Positions 11,098 through 22,153 of a DNA stretch of 41,222 nt are shown here, in pieces. The translations under genes and the position numbers were made by a program. The notes below the pieces were generated by a model that made no database searches, was not told where the DNA came from, and saw only the letters and a program-made list of their open reading frames with translations. Every line of letters begins with the position of its first letter. Within the stretch, counting starts at the first letter, position 1. Source of the stretch: an uncultured Pelagibacteraceae bacterium (GTDB taxonomy: Bacteria > Pseudomonadota > Alphaproteobacteria > Pelagibacterales > Pelagibacteraceae); assembly GCA_902568855.1 (NCBI GenBank), contig CACFSB010000003.1, positions 1-41,222 of the forward strand, read 5' to 3'.

Positions 11098-12843
11098 ATG
11101 CTTAATTCAGATGATTTAATAAACAAAGTAAAAGGATATAATAAGTTTTTAAATCCAGATAGATTAAATAAGGCTTATGATTTTGCCGTAAAGGCACATA
11201 GCAATCAAAAAAGAGCCTCAGGTGATCCATATTCTGTTCATCCAATTGAGGTGGCTAACATATTAACTGATTTAAAATTAGATAGTGCAACAATTACTAC
11301 TGGTTTATTACATGACACTATTGAGGATACATATGCAACTTATGAAACTATTAAAGGTGAGTTTGGAGATGAGGTTGCAGATTTAGTTGACGGTGTTACA
11401 AAGATTTCTGCACTTGAAAATAATGCATCATCTAATTCTAAAGCAGAAAATTTTAGGAAATTAATTTTAGCAACTTCAAAAGATATTAGAGTTTTATTAG
11501 TAAAAATTGCTGATCGACTGCATAACATGAGAACTATAAAAGCAATCTCAAAAGAGGAAAAAAGAAAAAGGATTTCCCAAGAAACTATGGAAATTTATGC
11601 TCCGTTAGCAGACAGAATGGGAATGCATAGAATTAGGGATGAGTTAGAAGATCTCTCTTTTGAAATTTTAAATAACGATGCAAGGTTATTAATTCAAAAA
11701 AGACTTGATGAAATAAAATTAGATAAAAAAGATATTTTTGAGACTTTATCAAATGAAATAAGAAAATTATTAGATCAAAATAAAATCTCTTCTAAAATAT
11801 ATGGAAGAGAAAAAACCCCTTTTTCAATCTGGAGAAAAGTTCAAAAAAAAAGAGTTTCTTTGGAGCAAATTACCGATATCATCGGATTTAGAATTATTTT
11901 GGATAATGTTGACGACTGTTACAAAACTTTAGGAATAATTCACAAAGAATATAATTGTATACCTGGGAAATTTAAAGATTATATATCTTCAGCAAAAATT
12001 AATGGTTATAAATCAATTCATACCGCAGTTATTGGATCTAATAGAAAACCCATAGAAATTCAAATAAGAACTAAAGAGATGCACGATTTTGCTGAGAGAG
12101 GAATAGCTTCTCATTGGCAATATAAGTCCTCAGAAAAATTCAACTCTCTTACCTGGAAAGAATATGATTGGTTGAAAGATTTAGTTGAAATCATAGAAAA
12201 AAATGAAAATCCTGAACACTCTTATGAATACACTAAACTTCAAATGTTCCAGGAAAATGTTTTTTGTTTTACTCCCAAAGGTTCAGTAATCAAATTACCC
12301 AAAGATGCAACAGCAATAGATTTTGCTTATGCAGTCCATACAAAAATTGGTGATACGGCAGTTGGATGTGAAATAAACGGAAATAAGAGTGAACTTCAAT
12401 CAATTTTAAGAAATGGTGATAGAATAAAAATAATTACTTCAAAAAATCAATCACCATCACTTCACTGGATTCCAACAACAAAAACTGGAAAAGCCAGAGC
12501 TGCTATAAGAAGATATTGGCATGATAGGGGTGAGGAGAAGCAGGAAAGAATAAAAAAATACAATACCACTTTATGGATTTCATTACCTGATAAACCAGGT
12601 CAATTAGGAAATGTAAGTTCATTAATAGGTGAACATAAATTAAATATTTCAAATTTAGTAATGGCTGGAAAAAAACCTGACTATATCAATTTTAAATTTC
12701 AGCTGATAATAAGAGATTTGAAAAATTTTACTAATTTTATTGCAGAGCTTAAACAAAAGGGTATAAAATTTAAGATAATTAGACACGAAGATAAAAGAAA
12801 TGCTTTCACACAAAAAATCCTTAGATATTTTAAGAAAGACTAA
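11098..12843 (+). CDS. RelA/SpoT family (p)ppGpp synthetase/hydrolase
   Basis: HD domain (GLLHDTIEDT), synthetase (GYKSIHTAVIG), TGS (FTPKGSVIKLPKDATAIDFAYAVHT), ACT. Confidence 0.95.
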   Translation: MLNSDDLINKVKGYNKFLNPDRLNKAYDFAVKAHSNQKRASGDPYSVHPIEVANILTDLKLDSATITTGLLHDTIEDTYATYETIKGEFGDEVADLVDGVTKISALENNASSNSKAENFRKLILATSKDIRVLLVKIADRLHNMRTIKAISKEEKRKRISQETMEIYAPLADRMGMHRIRDELEDLSFEILNNDARLLIQKRLDEIKLDKKDIFETLSNEIRKLLDQNKISSKIYGREKTPFSIWRKVQKKRVSLEQITDIIGFRIILDNVDDCYKTLGIIHKEYNCIPGKFKDYISSAKINGYKSIHTAVIGSNRKPIEIQIRTKEMHDFAERGIASHWQYKSSEKFNSLTWKEYDWLKDLVEIIEKNENPEHSYEYTKLQMFQENVFCFTPKGSVIKLPKDATAIDFAYAVHTKIGDTAVGCEINGNKSELQSILRNGDRIKIITSKNQSPSLHWIPTTKTGKARAAIRRYWHDRGEEKQERIKKYNTTLWISLPDKPGQLGNVSSLIGEHKLNISNLVMAGKKPDYINFKFQLIIRDLKNFTNFIAELKQKGIKFKIIRHEDKRNAFTQKILRYFKKD

Positions 12844-13387
12844 TGCTTTATTAGAAGGACACTTCATTTTATCTTCTGGATTACATTCTTCAAAGTATAT
12901 CCAGTGTGCTAAACTTTTAAGTTATCCATCAAAAGCTGAAAAAATATGTAAATCATTGGCTTTAAAAATCAAAAAAAATTTTAGAAAATTTGATTTAATT
13001 TTGGCACCGGCCATTGGTGGTATTGTGATAGGTTACGAAATTGGTAGGATTTTAAAAAAAGAGACGATTTTTTGTGAGAGAGTTAAAGGCAAATTCACTC
13101 TGAGAAGAGGTTTTAAAATTAAAAGAGGCTCTAAAGTTATTATTATTGAAGATGTAATAACCACAGGAAAATCCAGCATGGAATGCGTAAAACTAATAAA
13201 AAAATCTAATGCAAAATTAGTGGGTTTTGCGACAATTATTGATAGATCATCAAAGAAAACATTGAAAATAAAAAAAAAAATAATTTCACATCTTAAAATT
13301 GAAGTACCAACCTATAAATCAAACAAAATACCAAAGGAATTAGACTCAATTCCCATTTCAACACCAGGAAGCAGATTTATTAAGTGA
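12800..13387 (+). CDS. pyrE: Orotate phosphoribosyltransferase
   Basis: ALLEGHFILSSGLHSSKYIQ; PRPP loop VIIIEDVITTGKS. Confidence 0.95.
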   Translation: MLSHKKSLDILRKTNALLEGHFILSSGLHSSKYIQCAKLLSYPSKAEKICKSLALKIKKNFRKFDLILAPAIGGIVIGYEIGRILKKETIFCERVKGKFTLRRGFKIKRGSKVIIIEDVITTGKSSMECVKLIKKSNAKLVGFATIIDRSSKKTLKIKKKIISHLKIEVPTYKSNKIPKELDSIPISTPGSRFIK

Positions 13388-14103
13388 AACGGTTAGGTGT
13401 AAATATTGATCATGTTGCGACAGTTCGAAATGCCAGAGGTGAATTTCATCCTGACCCATATAAAGCTGCATTATTTGTCAAAAAAAAAGGTGCCGACTCT
13501 ATTACAATACACCTTCGAGAAGACAGGAGACACATAAGAGATTTAGACGCAAAAAAAATTTGTTCAATAAAAAAATTATTAGTAAACTTAGAAATTTCAA
13601 CAAATAGGAATATTGTTAAGAATGCTTTGAGAATAAAACCAAAATTTATTTGTATTGTACCTGAAAATAGAAATGAAATAACAACCGAAGGTGGTTTAAA
13701 TTTAAAGAAAAATAAAAACAAAATTAAAAAGATAATATCACAATTTAAAAAAAAAAAGATTAGAACGAGCTTATTTGTAAATCCAAATATAAAAGATATT
13801 TATTTGTCTAAAGAAATAGGTGCTGATTGTGTTGAAATACATACAGGACATTTTTCAAATCTGATAAAATCGAAAAAATCTTTCATTAAGGAATTTTTAA
13901 AGATTAAGAAATGTGCAATATTAGCATCAAAAATTGGTGTAGAGGTACATGCTGGACACGGTCTGGATTTCAAATCTACCAAAATACTAACCAAGATAAA
14001 TGAAATAGTAGAGTTTAATATTGGACATTTTATTATTGGTGAGTCTATTTTTTATGGTTTACCATTTGTCATAAAAAAGTTTAAAAGAATTATCAAAAAT
14101 TAG
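13384..14103 (+). CDS. pdxJ: Pyridoxine 5'-phosphate synthase
   Basis: LGVNIDHVATVRNARG..PDP; ITIHLREDRRHI; VEVHAGHGL. Confidence 0.97.
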   Translation: MKRLGVNIDHVATVRNARGEFHPDPYKAALFVKKKGADSITIHLREDRRHIRDLDAKKICSIKKLLVNLEISTNRNIVKNALRIKPKFICIVPENRNEITTEGGLNLKKNKNKIKKIISQFKKKKIRTSLFVNPNIKDIYLSKEIGADCVEIHTGHFSNLIKSKKSFIKEFLKIKKCAILASKIGVEVHAGHGLDFKSTKILTKINEIVEFNIGHFIIGESIFYGLPFVIKKFKRIIKN

Positions 14104-14104
14104 A

Positions 14105-14497
14105 ATGAAAATTTTAGGTATCGGTGTAGATATTGTTGAAAATAAAAGGCTTAAAAATTCTATTAAAAATAAAAGTTTTATCTCAAGATTATTCACTTTA
14201 CTTGAAATTAAAAATTCTAGGTTGGTAAAAGATAAATCTATCTATTTTTCAAAAAAATTTGCAGCAAAAGAATCATTCTCTAAAGCACTTGGAACTGGAT
14301 TCAGAAAAGGGTTAAATTTTAAAGATGTTGAAATTTTAAATGATAATTTAGGTAAACCATATTTTAGATTAAATAATAAAACCAAAAAAATTATAATGAA
14401 AACATTAAAAGTTAAAAATTTTGATATATTTCTTTCAATATCTGATGAAAAAGAATATTCAATTGCATTTACTATAATTCAGGCCAAAAATGTTTAA
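14105..14497 (+). CDS. acpS: Holo-[acyl-carrier-protein] synthase
   Basis: ILGIGVDIVE...FAAKESFSKALGTGFRKG. Confidence 0.95.
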   Translation: MKILGIGVDIVENKRLKNSIKNKSFISRLFTLLEIKNSRLVKDKSIYFSKKFAAKESFSKALGTGFRKGLNFKDVEILNDNLGKPYFRLNNKTKKIIMKTLKVKNFDIFLSISDEKEYSIAFTIIQAKNV

Positions 14498-15224
14498 TAA
14501 AAAATTTTTTATAGAAAACTTTAAGACACTTTTTTATGCTTTTATTATAGCTATAATTATTAGATCCTTAATTATCCAACCATTTTATATTCCATCTTCA
14601 TCCATGGAACCTGGTTTATTAGTTGGAGACAGACTTTTTGTAACAAAATATTCATATGGTTATAGCAAGCACTCATTTCCATTTAGTCCACCTATTTTTG
14701 AGAATAGAATTTTTTCTAGCAAGCCAAATAGGGGTGACGTAATAGTTTTTAAAACCCCTGCAGATAATAGAACAGATTATATTAAAAGACTTATTGGTCT
14801 ACCGGGAGATAAAATTCAGTTTGTAGATTCCAATTTATATCTAAATAATAGTGAAATTCTTAAATCGAAGGTTTCAGAAAGAGATACAATTTATTGTGGC
14901 GAAAAGACTATTAATGTTTTTACATTTGAGGAAAAATTGCCAAACGGAAAAATTTACAAAACCGTCTATCTCAAAAATTTCACTTTTGATAATTCTGATG
15001 TTTTTACTGTTCCTGATAACCATTACTTCTTTTTAGGTGATAATAGAGATTGTTCAAAAGATAGCAGGTATTTGACCAGCGTGGGTTATGTTCATGAAGA
15101 TAATCTAGTTGGTAAAGCAAGATTTATTTTTTTTTCATCTGATAGATCAGTTGGTAGTATTTTTGCTTTTTGGAAATGGAACAAATCTATTCGATTTGAC
15201 AGATTTTTTAAGAAAATTATTTGA
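14490..15224 (+). CDS. lepB: Signal peptidase I
   Basis: PSSSMEPGLLVGDRLFV; YIKRLIGLPGD; FFLGDNRDCSKDSR. Confidence 0.96.
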   Translation: MFNKKFFIENFKTLFYAFIIAIIIRSLIIQPFYIPSSSMEPGLLVGDRLFVTKYSYGYSKHSFPFSPPIFENRIFSSKPNRGDVIVFKTPADNRTDYIKRLIGLPGDKIQFVDSNLYLNNSEILKSKVSERDTIYCGEKTINVFTFEEKLPNGKIYKTVYLKNFTFDNSDVFTVPDNHYFFLGDNRDCSKDSRYLTSVGYVHEDNLVGKARFIFFSSDRSVGSIFAFWKWNKSIRFDRFFKKII

Positions 15225-15889
15225 TGAAAATTGATTATTCTAAACTAGAAAAAAAAATAGATTATAAGTTTAAAAATAGAAATTTACTTGTTCAAAGTCT
15301 TACTCATAAAAGTTTTAATAAAATGAATAATAATGAAAAAATAGAATTTTTAGGAGACAGAGTTTTGGGTTTAGTTATCGCAAAAAAACTTTTAGAGATA
15401 TATCCAGAGGAAAAGGAAGGAATTTTGGATAAAAAATATGCTTCATTAGTAAATAAAAAGACATGTTTGGAAATTGCTAAAAGTATTAATTTGCAAAATT
15501 ATATTTTAATTTTTAATCCTAGAAATAGATCAGTTACAATTGAGGATAAGGTGATATCAGATAGTTGTGAAGCTTTAATTGGAGCTATTTACCTTGATAG
15601 GGGATTTAATATAACAGAGAAAATTATATTAGAATTGTGGAAAGAAAAAATAAAAGAAAGTGTGATTACTCAAATTGATGCAAAAACAAAACTTCAAGAG
15701 TTTTCATTGAAAAAGTTCAAAAGACTGCCCACTTATAAAATAATCTCTAATACTGGCCCAAGACATAAGCCTATTTTTAGAGTTGCTGTAAAATTACAAA
15801 ATACGAAATTTTATAATGGTGAGGGAAAGTCTAAAAAAGAAGCAGAGCAGAATGCAGCTTTACTTTGTTTAAATGATAATTTGATTTAA
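15221..15889 (+). CDS. rnc: Ribonuclease III
   Basis: NEKIEFLGDRVLGLVI; C-terminal dsRBD (GEGKSKKEAEQNAALLCL). Confidence 0.96.
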   Translation: MMKIDYSKLEKKIDYKFKNRNLLVQSLTHKSFNKMNNNEKIEFLGDRVLGLVIAKKLLEIYPEEKEGILDKKYASLVNKKTCLEIAKSINLQNYILIFNPRNRSVTIEDKVISDSCEALIGAIYLDRGFNITEKIILELWKEKIKESVITQIDAKTKLQEFSLKKFKRLPTYKIISNTGPRHKPIFRVAVKLQNTKFYNGEGKSKKEAEQNAALLCLNDNLI

Positions 15890-16569
15890 TGAATTGGGAC
15901 GATACAGGTTTTTTACTTTCAAAAAATAGATATAACGAAAATTCTCTTATTTCGGAATTTTATACTAAAAATCATGGAAAAATATCGGGTATCGTTTTTG
16001 GTGGTACTTCAAAAAAAATCAAAAATTATCTTCAAATTGGTAATCAACTTTATCTAAATTATAACTCTAAATCTGAGAATAAATTAGGATATTTTAAATT
16101 AGAAATTCAAAAAGTTTATTCACCTATATATTTTGAAAATTCTCAAAAACTTTCATGCATTAATTCTGCAATGAGTTTAATTCGTTTATTAACAGCTGAG
16201 TCTCAATCTAATATTAAAATATTTGACCTTATTCAAAAATTTTATTTGATACTCTCAAATGATGAGTGGTTAAAAGATTATATTTTTTGGGAATTAGAAT
16301 TACTTAAGACCATAGGTTTTGATTTAGAATTAAGTAATTTTGCAACTAAAGAGTTATCAGATGATAAAATAATATATGTAGTTAAATCCAAAAATGAAAA
16401 AAAGATAATACCAAATTTTCTAATTGATAAGAAAATTGTAGTTAATGATTTAAATATACTTTTAAATGGATTGAAATTAGTAAGTGATTTTATAGAAAAA
16501 ACCATATTAAAACCAAATAACTTAAACTATCCAATTAGCAGAACTCAGTTTATAAATTCATTGAGATAA
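15889..16569 (+). CDS. recO: DNA repair protein RecO
   Basis: N-terminal OB-like pattern (GFLLSKNRYNENSLISEFYTKNHGKISGIVFGGTSKK) and position after rnc. Confidence 0.8.
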   Translation: MNWDDTGFLLSKNRYNENSLISEFYTKNHGKISGIVFGGTSKKIKNYLQIGNQLYLNYNSKSENKLGYFKLEIQKVYSPIYFENSQKLSCINSAMSLIRLLTAESQSNIKIFDLIQKFYLILSNDEWLKDYIFWELELLKTIGFDLELSNFATKELSDDKIIYVVKSKNEKKIIPNFLIDKKIVVNDLNILLNGLKLVSDFIEKTILKPNNLNYPISRTQFINSLR

Positions 16570-17559
16570 TTAAGGTAAAATTTCATTTAATCTGTCTGCA
16601 TAATAACTTACTATTGCGTTTGCACCAGCTCTTTTAAAACTCATTAAATTTTCAAAGATCGCATCTTTATTTATTATCTTTTTTTCTACAGCGTTGGATA
16701 ACATGCTATATTCACCAGAAACTTGATAGGCGAAAACTGGTATCTTAAATTTATTTTTTATTGATCTGATAATATCAAGATAGGGTAAACCAGGCTTTAC
16801 CATAACCATATCTGCACCCTCTTTTATATCTAAAGCCACCTCTCTTATTGCTTCATCATAATTCCTAAAATCCATTTGATAAGTTTTTTTATCTCCTTTT
16901 AAGGCAACCTTAGATCCCACGGCATCTCTAAAAGGTCCATAAAAGTTAGAGGCATATTTAACTGCGTAAGAAAGAATTTGAGTATTTTTAAAATTTTCTT
17001 TATCTAGAGCTTTTCTAATTCTACCAATTCTCCCATCCATCATATCTGATGGTGCTAACACATCACAACCCATTTGAGCTTGTAATAAAGATTGCTGAAT
17101 TAAGATCTCTATAGTTTCGTCATTCATTATATTGTTTGATTTGAGAATTCCATCATGACCATGTTTTGTATAAGGATCCAAAGCTACATCACACATTATT
17201 CCAATTTTGTTTTTGTATCTTTTTTTAATGTATTTTATAGCTTTACATACTAAATTATCTTCATTTATAGCTTCGCTTCCTAAATCATCTTTTAATTTAA
17301 ATGATGTATAAGGAAATAAAGCAACCATTGGTATCTGATTTTTAATAGCTCGATCTAAGATTATTCCCAATCTATTAATAGAATATCTATATACACCTGG
17401 CATAGATTTTATTGGTTGGGTTTTGTTTTTACCCTCAATCAAGAATATAGGAAGTATAAAGTCATTCGGTGATAAGTTGTTTTCAGAGACAAGTCTTCTT
17501 GACCAGCTGTTTTTTCTATTTCTTCTTAGTCTCAAACTAGGATATTTTCCTGTAATCAT
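16570..17559 (-). CDS. hemB: Delta-aminolevulinic acid dehydratase (porphobilinogen synthase)
   Basis: SMPGVYRYS; CDVALDPYTKHGHDG; DVLAPSDMMDGR; MVKPGLPYLDII. Confidence 0.97.
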   Translation of the reverse strand: MITGKYPSLRLRRNRKNSWSRRLVSENNLSPNDFILPIFLIEGKNKTQPIKSMPGVYRYSINRLGIILDRAIKNQIPMVALFPYTSFKLKDDLGSEAINEDNLVCKAIKYIKKRYKNKIGIMCDVALDPYTKHGHDGILKSNNIMNDETIEILIQQSLLQAQMGCDVLAPSDMMDGRIGRIRKALDKENFKNTQILSYAVKYASNFYGPFRDAVGSKVALKGDKKTYQMDFRNYDEAIREVALDIKEGADMVMVKPGLPYLDIIRSIKNKFKIPVFAYQVSGEYSMLSNAVEKKIINKDAIFENLMSFKRAGANAIVSYYADRLNEILP

Positions 17560-17633
17560 ATTTAATTTTTATTTTAAAAATGCGACAAATGTAATATACA
17601 CATATATAGTAAAAAAGGTACAAAGCAATCACG

Positions 17634-18272
17634 ATGACAGTTGAGAATACAAAAATAATAAATTTAAATGTAAAAAAAGAAGAACGAGTTTTAGATTTTA
17701 GCGACTTCCAAAAACAAGAAATAAAATTTGACATCTCAAAACTTCAAGAAGCGTATAATCAAATTATTCAGACTAAAAAGTTTGAAGATGCAGGTGTTAC
17801 CCATTTTGGTGCTATATCTTTAACGCAAATTCCTGGCGATCCTGACTCTATAAAAGGAAATAAAGCAAGAGGTCTTTATTGGACTAAACCTGACAGATCT
17901 GGCAAAGAAGTAATGAGGGAAGGAGCGATAAATGAATCTGCATATAGTGAATTTATTAAAGATTATGATAATACTTACTTTAAACATGTGTATGATGTTT
18001 TGTCCTCAAAGTATAAATTAGGTAGGATGAGAATTTTACTTAAGGAACCACGATCAACTTTAAGTTGGCATAGAGACCCAGAGCCTAGATTGCATATACC
18101 TATAATCACGAATCCTGGTTGTATTATGGTTATAGATAATGTTGCTAAACACATGCCAGCAGATGGATCGGTTTGGATTACAAATAATACGAAATACCAT
18201 AACGCCTTTAATGGTGGTGAAGAAAATAGAATACATCTTGTTGCATGTGTTTTAGATTACAAGTTCAACTAA
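17634..18272 (+). CDS. Putative Fe(II)/2-oxoglutarate oxygenase-like protein (aspartyl/asparaginyl beta-hydroxylase-like fold)
   Basis: LSWHRDPEPRLHIPI (HxD) and TKYHNAFNGGEENRIHLV (distal His + Arg). Confidence 0.6.
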   Translation: MTVENTKIINLNVKKEERVLDFSDFQKQEIKFDISKLQEAYNQIIQTKKFEDAGVTHFGAISLTQIPGDPDSIKGNKARGLYWTKPDRSGKEVMREGAINESAYSEFIKDYDNTYFKHVYDVLSSKYKLGRMRILLKEPRSTLSWHRDPEPRLHIPIITNPGCIMVIDNVAKHMPADGSVWITNNTKYHNAFNGGEENRIHLVACVLDYKFN

Positions 18273-18273
18273 T

Positions 18274-18699
18274 TTGAAAAAAATTTTTATTTCCTCAGAT
18301 CACGCTGGCTTTAGATTAAAAGAAGACATAAAAAAACACCTTAAAAGTATAAAATTAAATTTTAAAGATCTTGGACCTGCAAATGATAATAGTGTTGATT
18401 ATCCAGATTACGCGCATAAATTAGCAAAAAAAGTCAAAGTCAGTAAAAATAATGTTGGAATCCTTGTATGTGGCTCAGGTACCGGAATGAATATTGCGGC
18501 AAATAAGCATAAAAATATACGTGCAGCACAGTGTTTTAACACAAAATCTACCAAATTATCCAGATTGCATAATGATGCAAACATCATTACATTAGGCTCC
18601 AGATTAATTAGTAAAAAAAATGCTTTCAAATTTATTAAAATTTTTTTAAATACTAAATTTGACGGCGGCAGACACTTAAGAAGGATTAAAAAGATTTAA
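18274..18699 (+). CDS. rpiB: Ribose 5-phosphate isomerase B
   Basis: [46 protein letters not shown]. Confidence 0.93.
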   Translation: MKKIFISSDHAGFRLKEDIKKHLKSIKLNFKDLGPANDNSVDYPDYAHKLAKKVKVSKNNVGILVCGSGTGMNIAANKHKNIRAAQCFNTKSTKLSRLHNDANIITLGSRLISKKNAFKFIKIFLNTKFDGGRHLRRIKKI

Positions 18700-18701
18700 A
18701 T

Positions 18702-20009
18702 ATGTCTAGTGAAAAGAGTTACTTAAACGATAGCTATAAAAGTTTCTTTGAAGATGGTTTATCCATTAAAGATCCAGAGTTATATAAAGCTATTAAAGAT
18801 GAACTAATAAGACAGCAACAACATATTGAGTTAATTGCTTCAGAAAATATAGTTTCTCAAGCTGTATTGGAAGCCCAAGGTTCAGTATTAACTAACAAAT
18901 ATGCAGAAGGTTATCCAGGTAAGCGTTATTACAACGGTTGTGAACATGTTGATGTCGCTGAAAATCTTGCAAATGAAAGATTAAAAAAATTATTCAATTG
19001 TAAATTTGCAAACTCTCAACCTCACTCAGGAGCACAAGCTAATGGTGCTGTATTTTTAGCTCTGCTAAGTCCTGGCGATACATTTATGGGAATGAGTTTA
19101 AATTCTGGTGGACATATAACTCACGGTCTAAAAATTTCAATGTCAGGTAAATGGTTTAATGCAATTAGTTATGATGTTGATAAAAAATCTGAACTTATAG
19201 ACTATGATAATGTTGAAAAACTTGCTTTAGAAAATAAACCGAAACTAATTATAGCTGGTGGAAGCGCTTACTCAAGAGTAATAGATTTTAAAAGATTTAG
19301 AGAAATTGCTGATAAAGTTGGTGCTTATCTCATGGTTGACATGGCTCATTTTTCTGGCTTAGTTGCGGGGAAAGGATATCCAAACCCATGTGATCATGCT
19401 CATGTTGTTACATCAACAACACACAAAGTTTTTAGAAGTGCAAGAGGTGGCATAATTTTAACTAATCATGAGGATCTTGCGAAAAAATTTAACACTGCGG
19501 TTTTTCCTGGATACCAAGGTGGTCCATTAATGCATGTTATCGCAGCCAAAGCCGCAGGTTTTCTGGAAGCTTTACAACCAGAATTTAAAGATTACATAAA
19601 GTCAGTCCTAGCAAATGCAAAAATGTTAGCTGAAACTTTAAAAAATAATGGTTTTAAAATTTATTCTGACGGAACTGATACACATTTAATGTTGGTAGAT
19701 TTGAGACCTTACAACGTTAAAGGTAATCTTGCTGCTGAAAGTCTTTCAAGAGCAAATATCACTTGTAATAAAAATGGAATTCCTTTTGATGCTGAAAAAC
19801 CAATGATTACGTCAGGTATAAGGTTGGGAACTCAAGCAGCTACAACCCGTGGCTTTGGTTTAAATGAATTTAAAACTGTTGGTGAATTAATTACAAAAAC
19901 ATTAAAGGGTTTATCCGAAAATCCAAATGATAACAGCAAAGTAGAAAATGAAGTAAAAAATGAGGTTATTTCTTTAACTTCATCATTCCCGATATATAAA
20001 AATTTGTAG
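18702..20009 (+). CDS. glyA: Serine hydroxymethyltransferase
   Basis: [47 protein letters not shown]. Confidence 0.98.
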   Translation: MSSEKSYLNDSYKSFFEDGLSIKDPELYKAIKDELIRQQQHIELIASENIVSQAVLEAQGSVLTNKYAEGYPGKRYYNGCEHVDVAENLANERLKKLFNCKFANSQPHSGAQANGAVFLALLSPGDTFMGMSLNSGGHITHGLKISMSGKWFNAISYDVDKKSELIDYDNVEKLALENKPKLIIAGGSAYSRVIDFKRFREIADKVGAYLMVDMAHFSGLVAGKGYPNPCDHAHVVTSTTHKVFRSARGGIILTNHEDLAKKFNTAVFPGYQGGPLMHVIAAKAAGFLEALQPEFKDYIKSVLANAKMLAETLKNNGFKIYSDGTDTHLMLVDLRPYNVKGNLAAESLSRANITCNKNGIPFDAEKPMITSGIRLGTQAATTRGFGLNEFKTVGELITKTLKGLSENPNDNSKVENEVKNEVISLTSSFPIYKNL

Positions 20010-20012
20010 TAG

Positions 20013-20471
20013 ATGATTTGTCCTTGTGTAAAAAAAGGTGAAACCTCGGTTGTGGATTCACGTCCAACCGAAGATGGGACTGCCATTCGTAGAAGACGAT
20101 TATGTGTTTGTGGCGAGAGATTTACGACTTTTGAAAGAATTCAACATAGAGAATTAATGGTAATTAAAAAAAGTGGGCGAAAATCATCTTTTGATAGAGA
20201 TAAACTTGCAAAATCAATTTATATAGCTTTAAAAAAAAGACCATTAGATACGGAAACAGTTGAAAAATTTATTAGTAAAATCTCAAGATCAGTTGAGGAT
20301 CTTGGACAGAATGAAATTTCATCTAATACTATTGGCACTATGGTTATGGACGGATTAAAAGAACTAGATCCCGTTGCTTACGTAAGATTTGCATCTGTGT
20401 ACAGAAATTTTAGAGAAGAAAAAGATTTTGTGCAATTCGTGGACAAACTTGATGTCTACAAAAAAAGATAA
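20013..20471 (+). CDS. nrdR: Transcriptional repressor NrdR
   Basis: [34 protein letters not shown]-cone. Confidence 0.95.
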   Translation: MICPCVKKGETSVVDSRPTEDGTAIRRRRLCVCGERFTTFERIQHRELMVIKKSGRKSSFDRDKLAKSIYIALKKRPLDTETVEKFISKISRSVEDLGQNEISSNTIGTMVMDGLKELDPVAYVRFASVYRNFREEKDFVQFVDKLDVYKKR

Positions 20472-21558
20472 ATTTTCAACTAAAGATAAACTATATATGG
20501 AGATAGCCTTGAAACTGGCTAAATCTCGATATGGTCATACAGGATTAAATCCCTCTGTTGGTTGTGTGATTGTCAAAAATGATAAGATCATTTCAATTGG
20601 CCAAACATCAATAAATGGAAGACCTCACGCGGAGTCTAATGCAATCAGAAACTCTATTGAGAATTTAAATGGATCAAAAATGTATGTGACTTTAGAACCA
20701 TGTTGTCATTATGGCGTTACGCCGCCGTGTACAAATTTAATTGCAAAATCTAAAATTTCAGAGGTAATTTATTCAGTTTCGGATGCAGATATAAGAGTTA
20801 AAAATAAAAGTTTTAAAATTTTAAGATCGAAAAAAATTAAAGTTAAAAAAGGGCTTTTAAAGGAAAAAGTAGAAAATTTTTATTCAACTTATTTTTTTAA
20901 TAGAAAGAAAAAATTGCCATATGTTACTGGTAAAATAGCTGTTTCCAAAAATAATCTAATTTATAGTAAATTAGATAAAAAAATTACAAACACTAAGGCT
21001 GATAAATTTACCCATCTATTGAGATATAAAAATGACTCATTAATGATTTCATATAAAACATTAAATAATGATAATCCAAAATTAAATTGCAGATTAAACG
21101 GGTTAAAGAAATATTCTCCAGTAAGAGTTATTTTAGACAGTAAACTCAATACCAATATTAACAGTTTTATAATAAAAACAGCAAACCAATCTAATACTAT
21201 TATTTTTTACAATAAAGCTGGTAACTCACGAATTTTAAGTTTTAAAAAAAAAGGAATAAATTTGATCAGATCTGAAATTGATAATAAAGGAAGATTTGAT
21301 ATCAAAACTATATTAAGAAAATTATACAAATTGAACTGTAGAAATTTATTAGTAGAAGGGGGTGATAAATTAACTGATTATCTTATAAGGAACAAAATTT
21401 TCAATAGATTTTATTTATACAAAAGTAACAAAAAACTTTCAAAAAAATCTGAATATTTGAATTTTAATAGTTTAAATTCGTTGAAACAAAAATATAAAAA
21501 TAAAATAAACTTAAAACTAGATTTAGGAAAAAATAAGATAACACTATATAAAATTTAA
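20452..21558 (+). CDS. ribD: Bifunctional diaminohydroxyphosphoribosylaminopyrimidine deaminase/reductase
   Basis: [40 protein letters not shown]; likely start MSTKKDK at 20452 rather than 20389. Confidence 0.93.
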   Translation: MSTKKDKFSTKDKLYMEIALKLAKSRYGHTGLNPSVGCVIVKNDKIISIGQTSINGRPHAESNAIRNSIENLNGSKMYVTLEPCCHYGVTPPCTNLIAKSKISEVIYSVSDADIRVKNKSFKILRSKKIKVKKGLLKEKVENFYSTYFFNRKKKLPYVTGKIAVSKNNLIYSKLDKKITNTKADKFTHLLRYKNDSLMISYKTLNNDNPKLNCRLNGLKKYSPVRVILDSKLNTNINSFIIKTANQSNTIIFYNKAGNSRILSFKKKGINLIRSEIDNKGRFDIKTILRKLYKLNCRNLLVEGGDKLTDYLIRNKIFNRFYLYKSNKKLSKKSEYLNFNSLNSLKQKYKNKINLKLDLGKNKITLYKI

Positions 21559-21559
21559 T

Positions 21560-22153
21560 ATGTTTAATGGAATAATATATAATCAGGGTATTATAAAGAA
21601 AATTGTCAAAAGACCCAAAGGTATAAATATTTTTGTAAAAAGTAATCTTAAAGTATCTAAAAAAGATATAGGATTATCAGTAGCCTGTGATGGTGTATGT
21701 TTAACATTAATTTCTTATAAATCACAATTGATGGAGTTTTATCTTTCAAAAGAGACAATAATCCGATCTAAATTTAAATATACAAAGAATAAAGATATAA
21801 TTAATTTAGAGCTACCACTAAAATATGGAACAAAAATCTCAGGACATATTTGTCAGGGTCATGTTGATACGGTTGCGAAGGTTTTAAGTATAAAAAAAAT
21901 TGATAAATCATTTATTTTTGACTTTGCGATACCCAAAAAAGAGAGAAAACATCTCATTGAAAAGGCTTCAATTTGTGTAAATGGAATATCACTTACAATT
22001 TCAAAAGTAACCAAAAAAGGTTTTCAAATTTGGATAATTCCACATACTTATAAAGAAACTAATTTATCAAAACTCAATAAATATGATTTGGTAAATATTG
22101 AGATAGATATCTTATCTAAATACGTTAGAAATTATTTTTATGAAAAAAAATAA
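21560..22153 (+). CDS. ribE: Riboflavin synthase alpha subunit
   Basis: MFNGIIYNQGII; SVACDGVCLTL; SGHICQGHVD; duplicated lumazine-binding pattern. Confidence 0.92.
   Translation: MFNGIIYNQGIIKKIVKRPKGINIFVKSNLKVSKKDIGLSVACDGVCLTLISYKSQLMEFYLSKETIIRSKFKYTKNKDIINLELPLKYGTKISGHICQGHVDTVAKVLSIKKIDKSFIFDFAIPKKERKHLIEKASICVNGISLTISKVTKKGFQIWIIPHTYKETNLSKLNKYDLVNIEIDILSKYVRNYFYEKK

Noticed and set aside
20389-20451. Extended ribD start at 20389
   Set aside because: Extension overlaps nrdR by over 80 nt; ATG at 20452 (MSTKKDKFS) gives a normal N-terminus.
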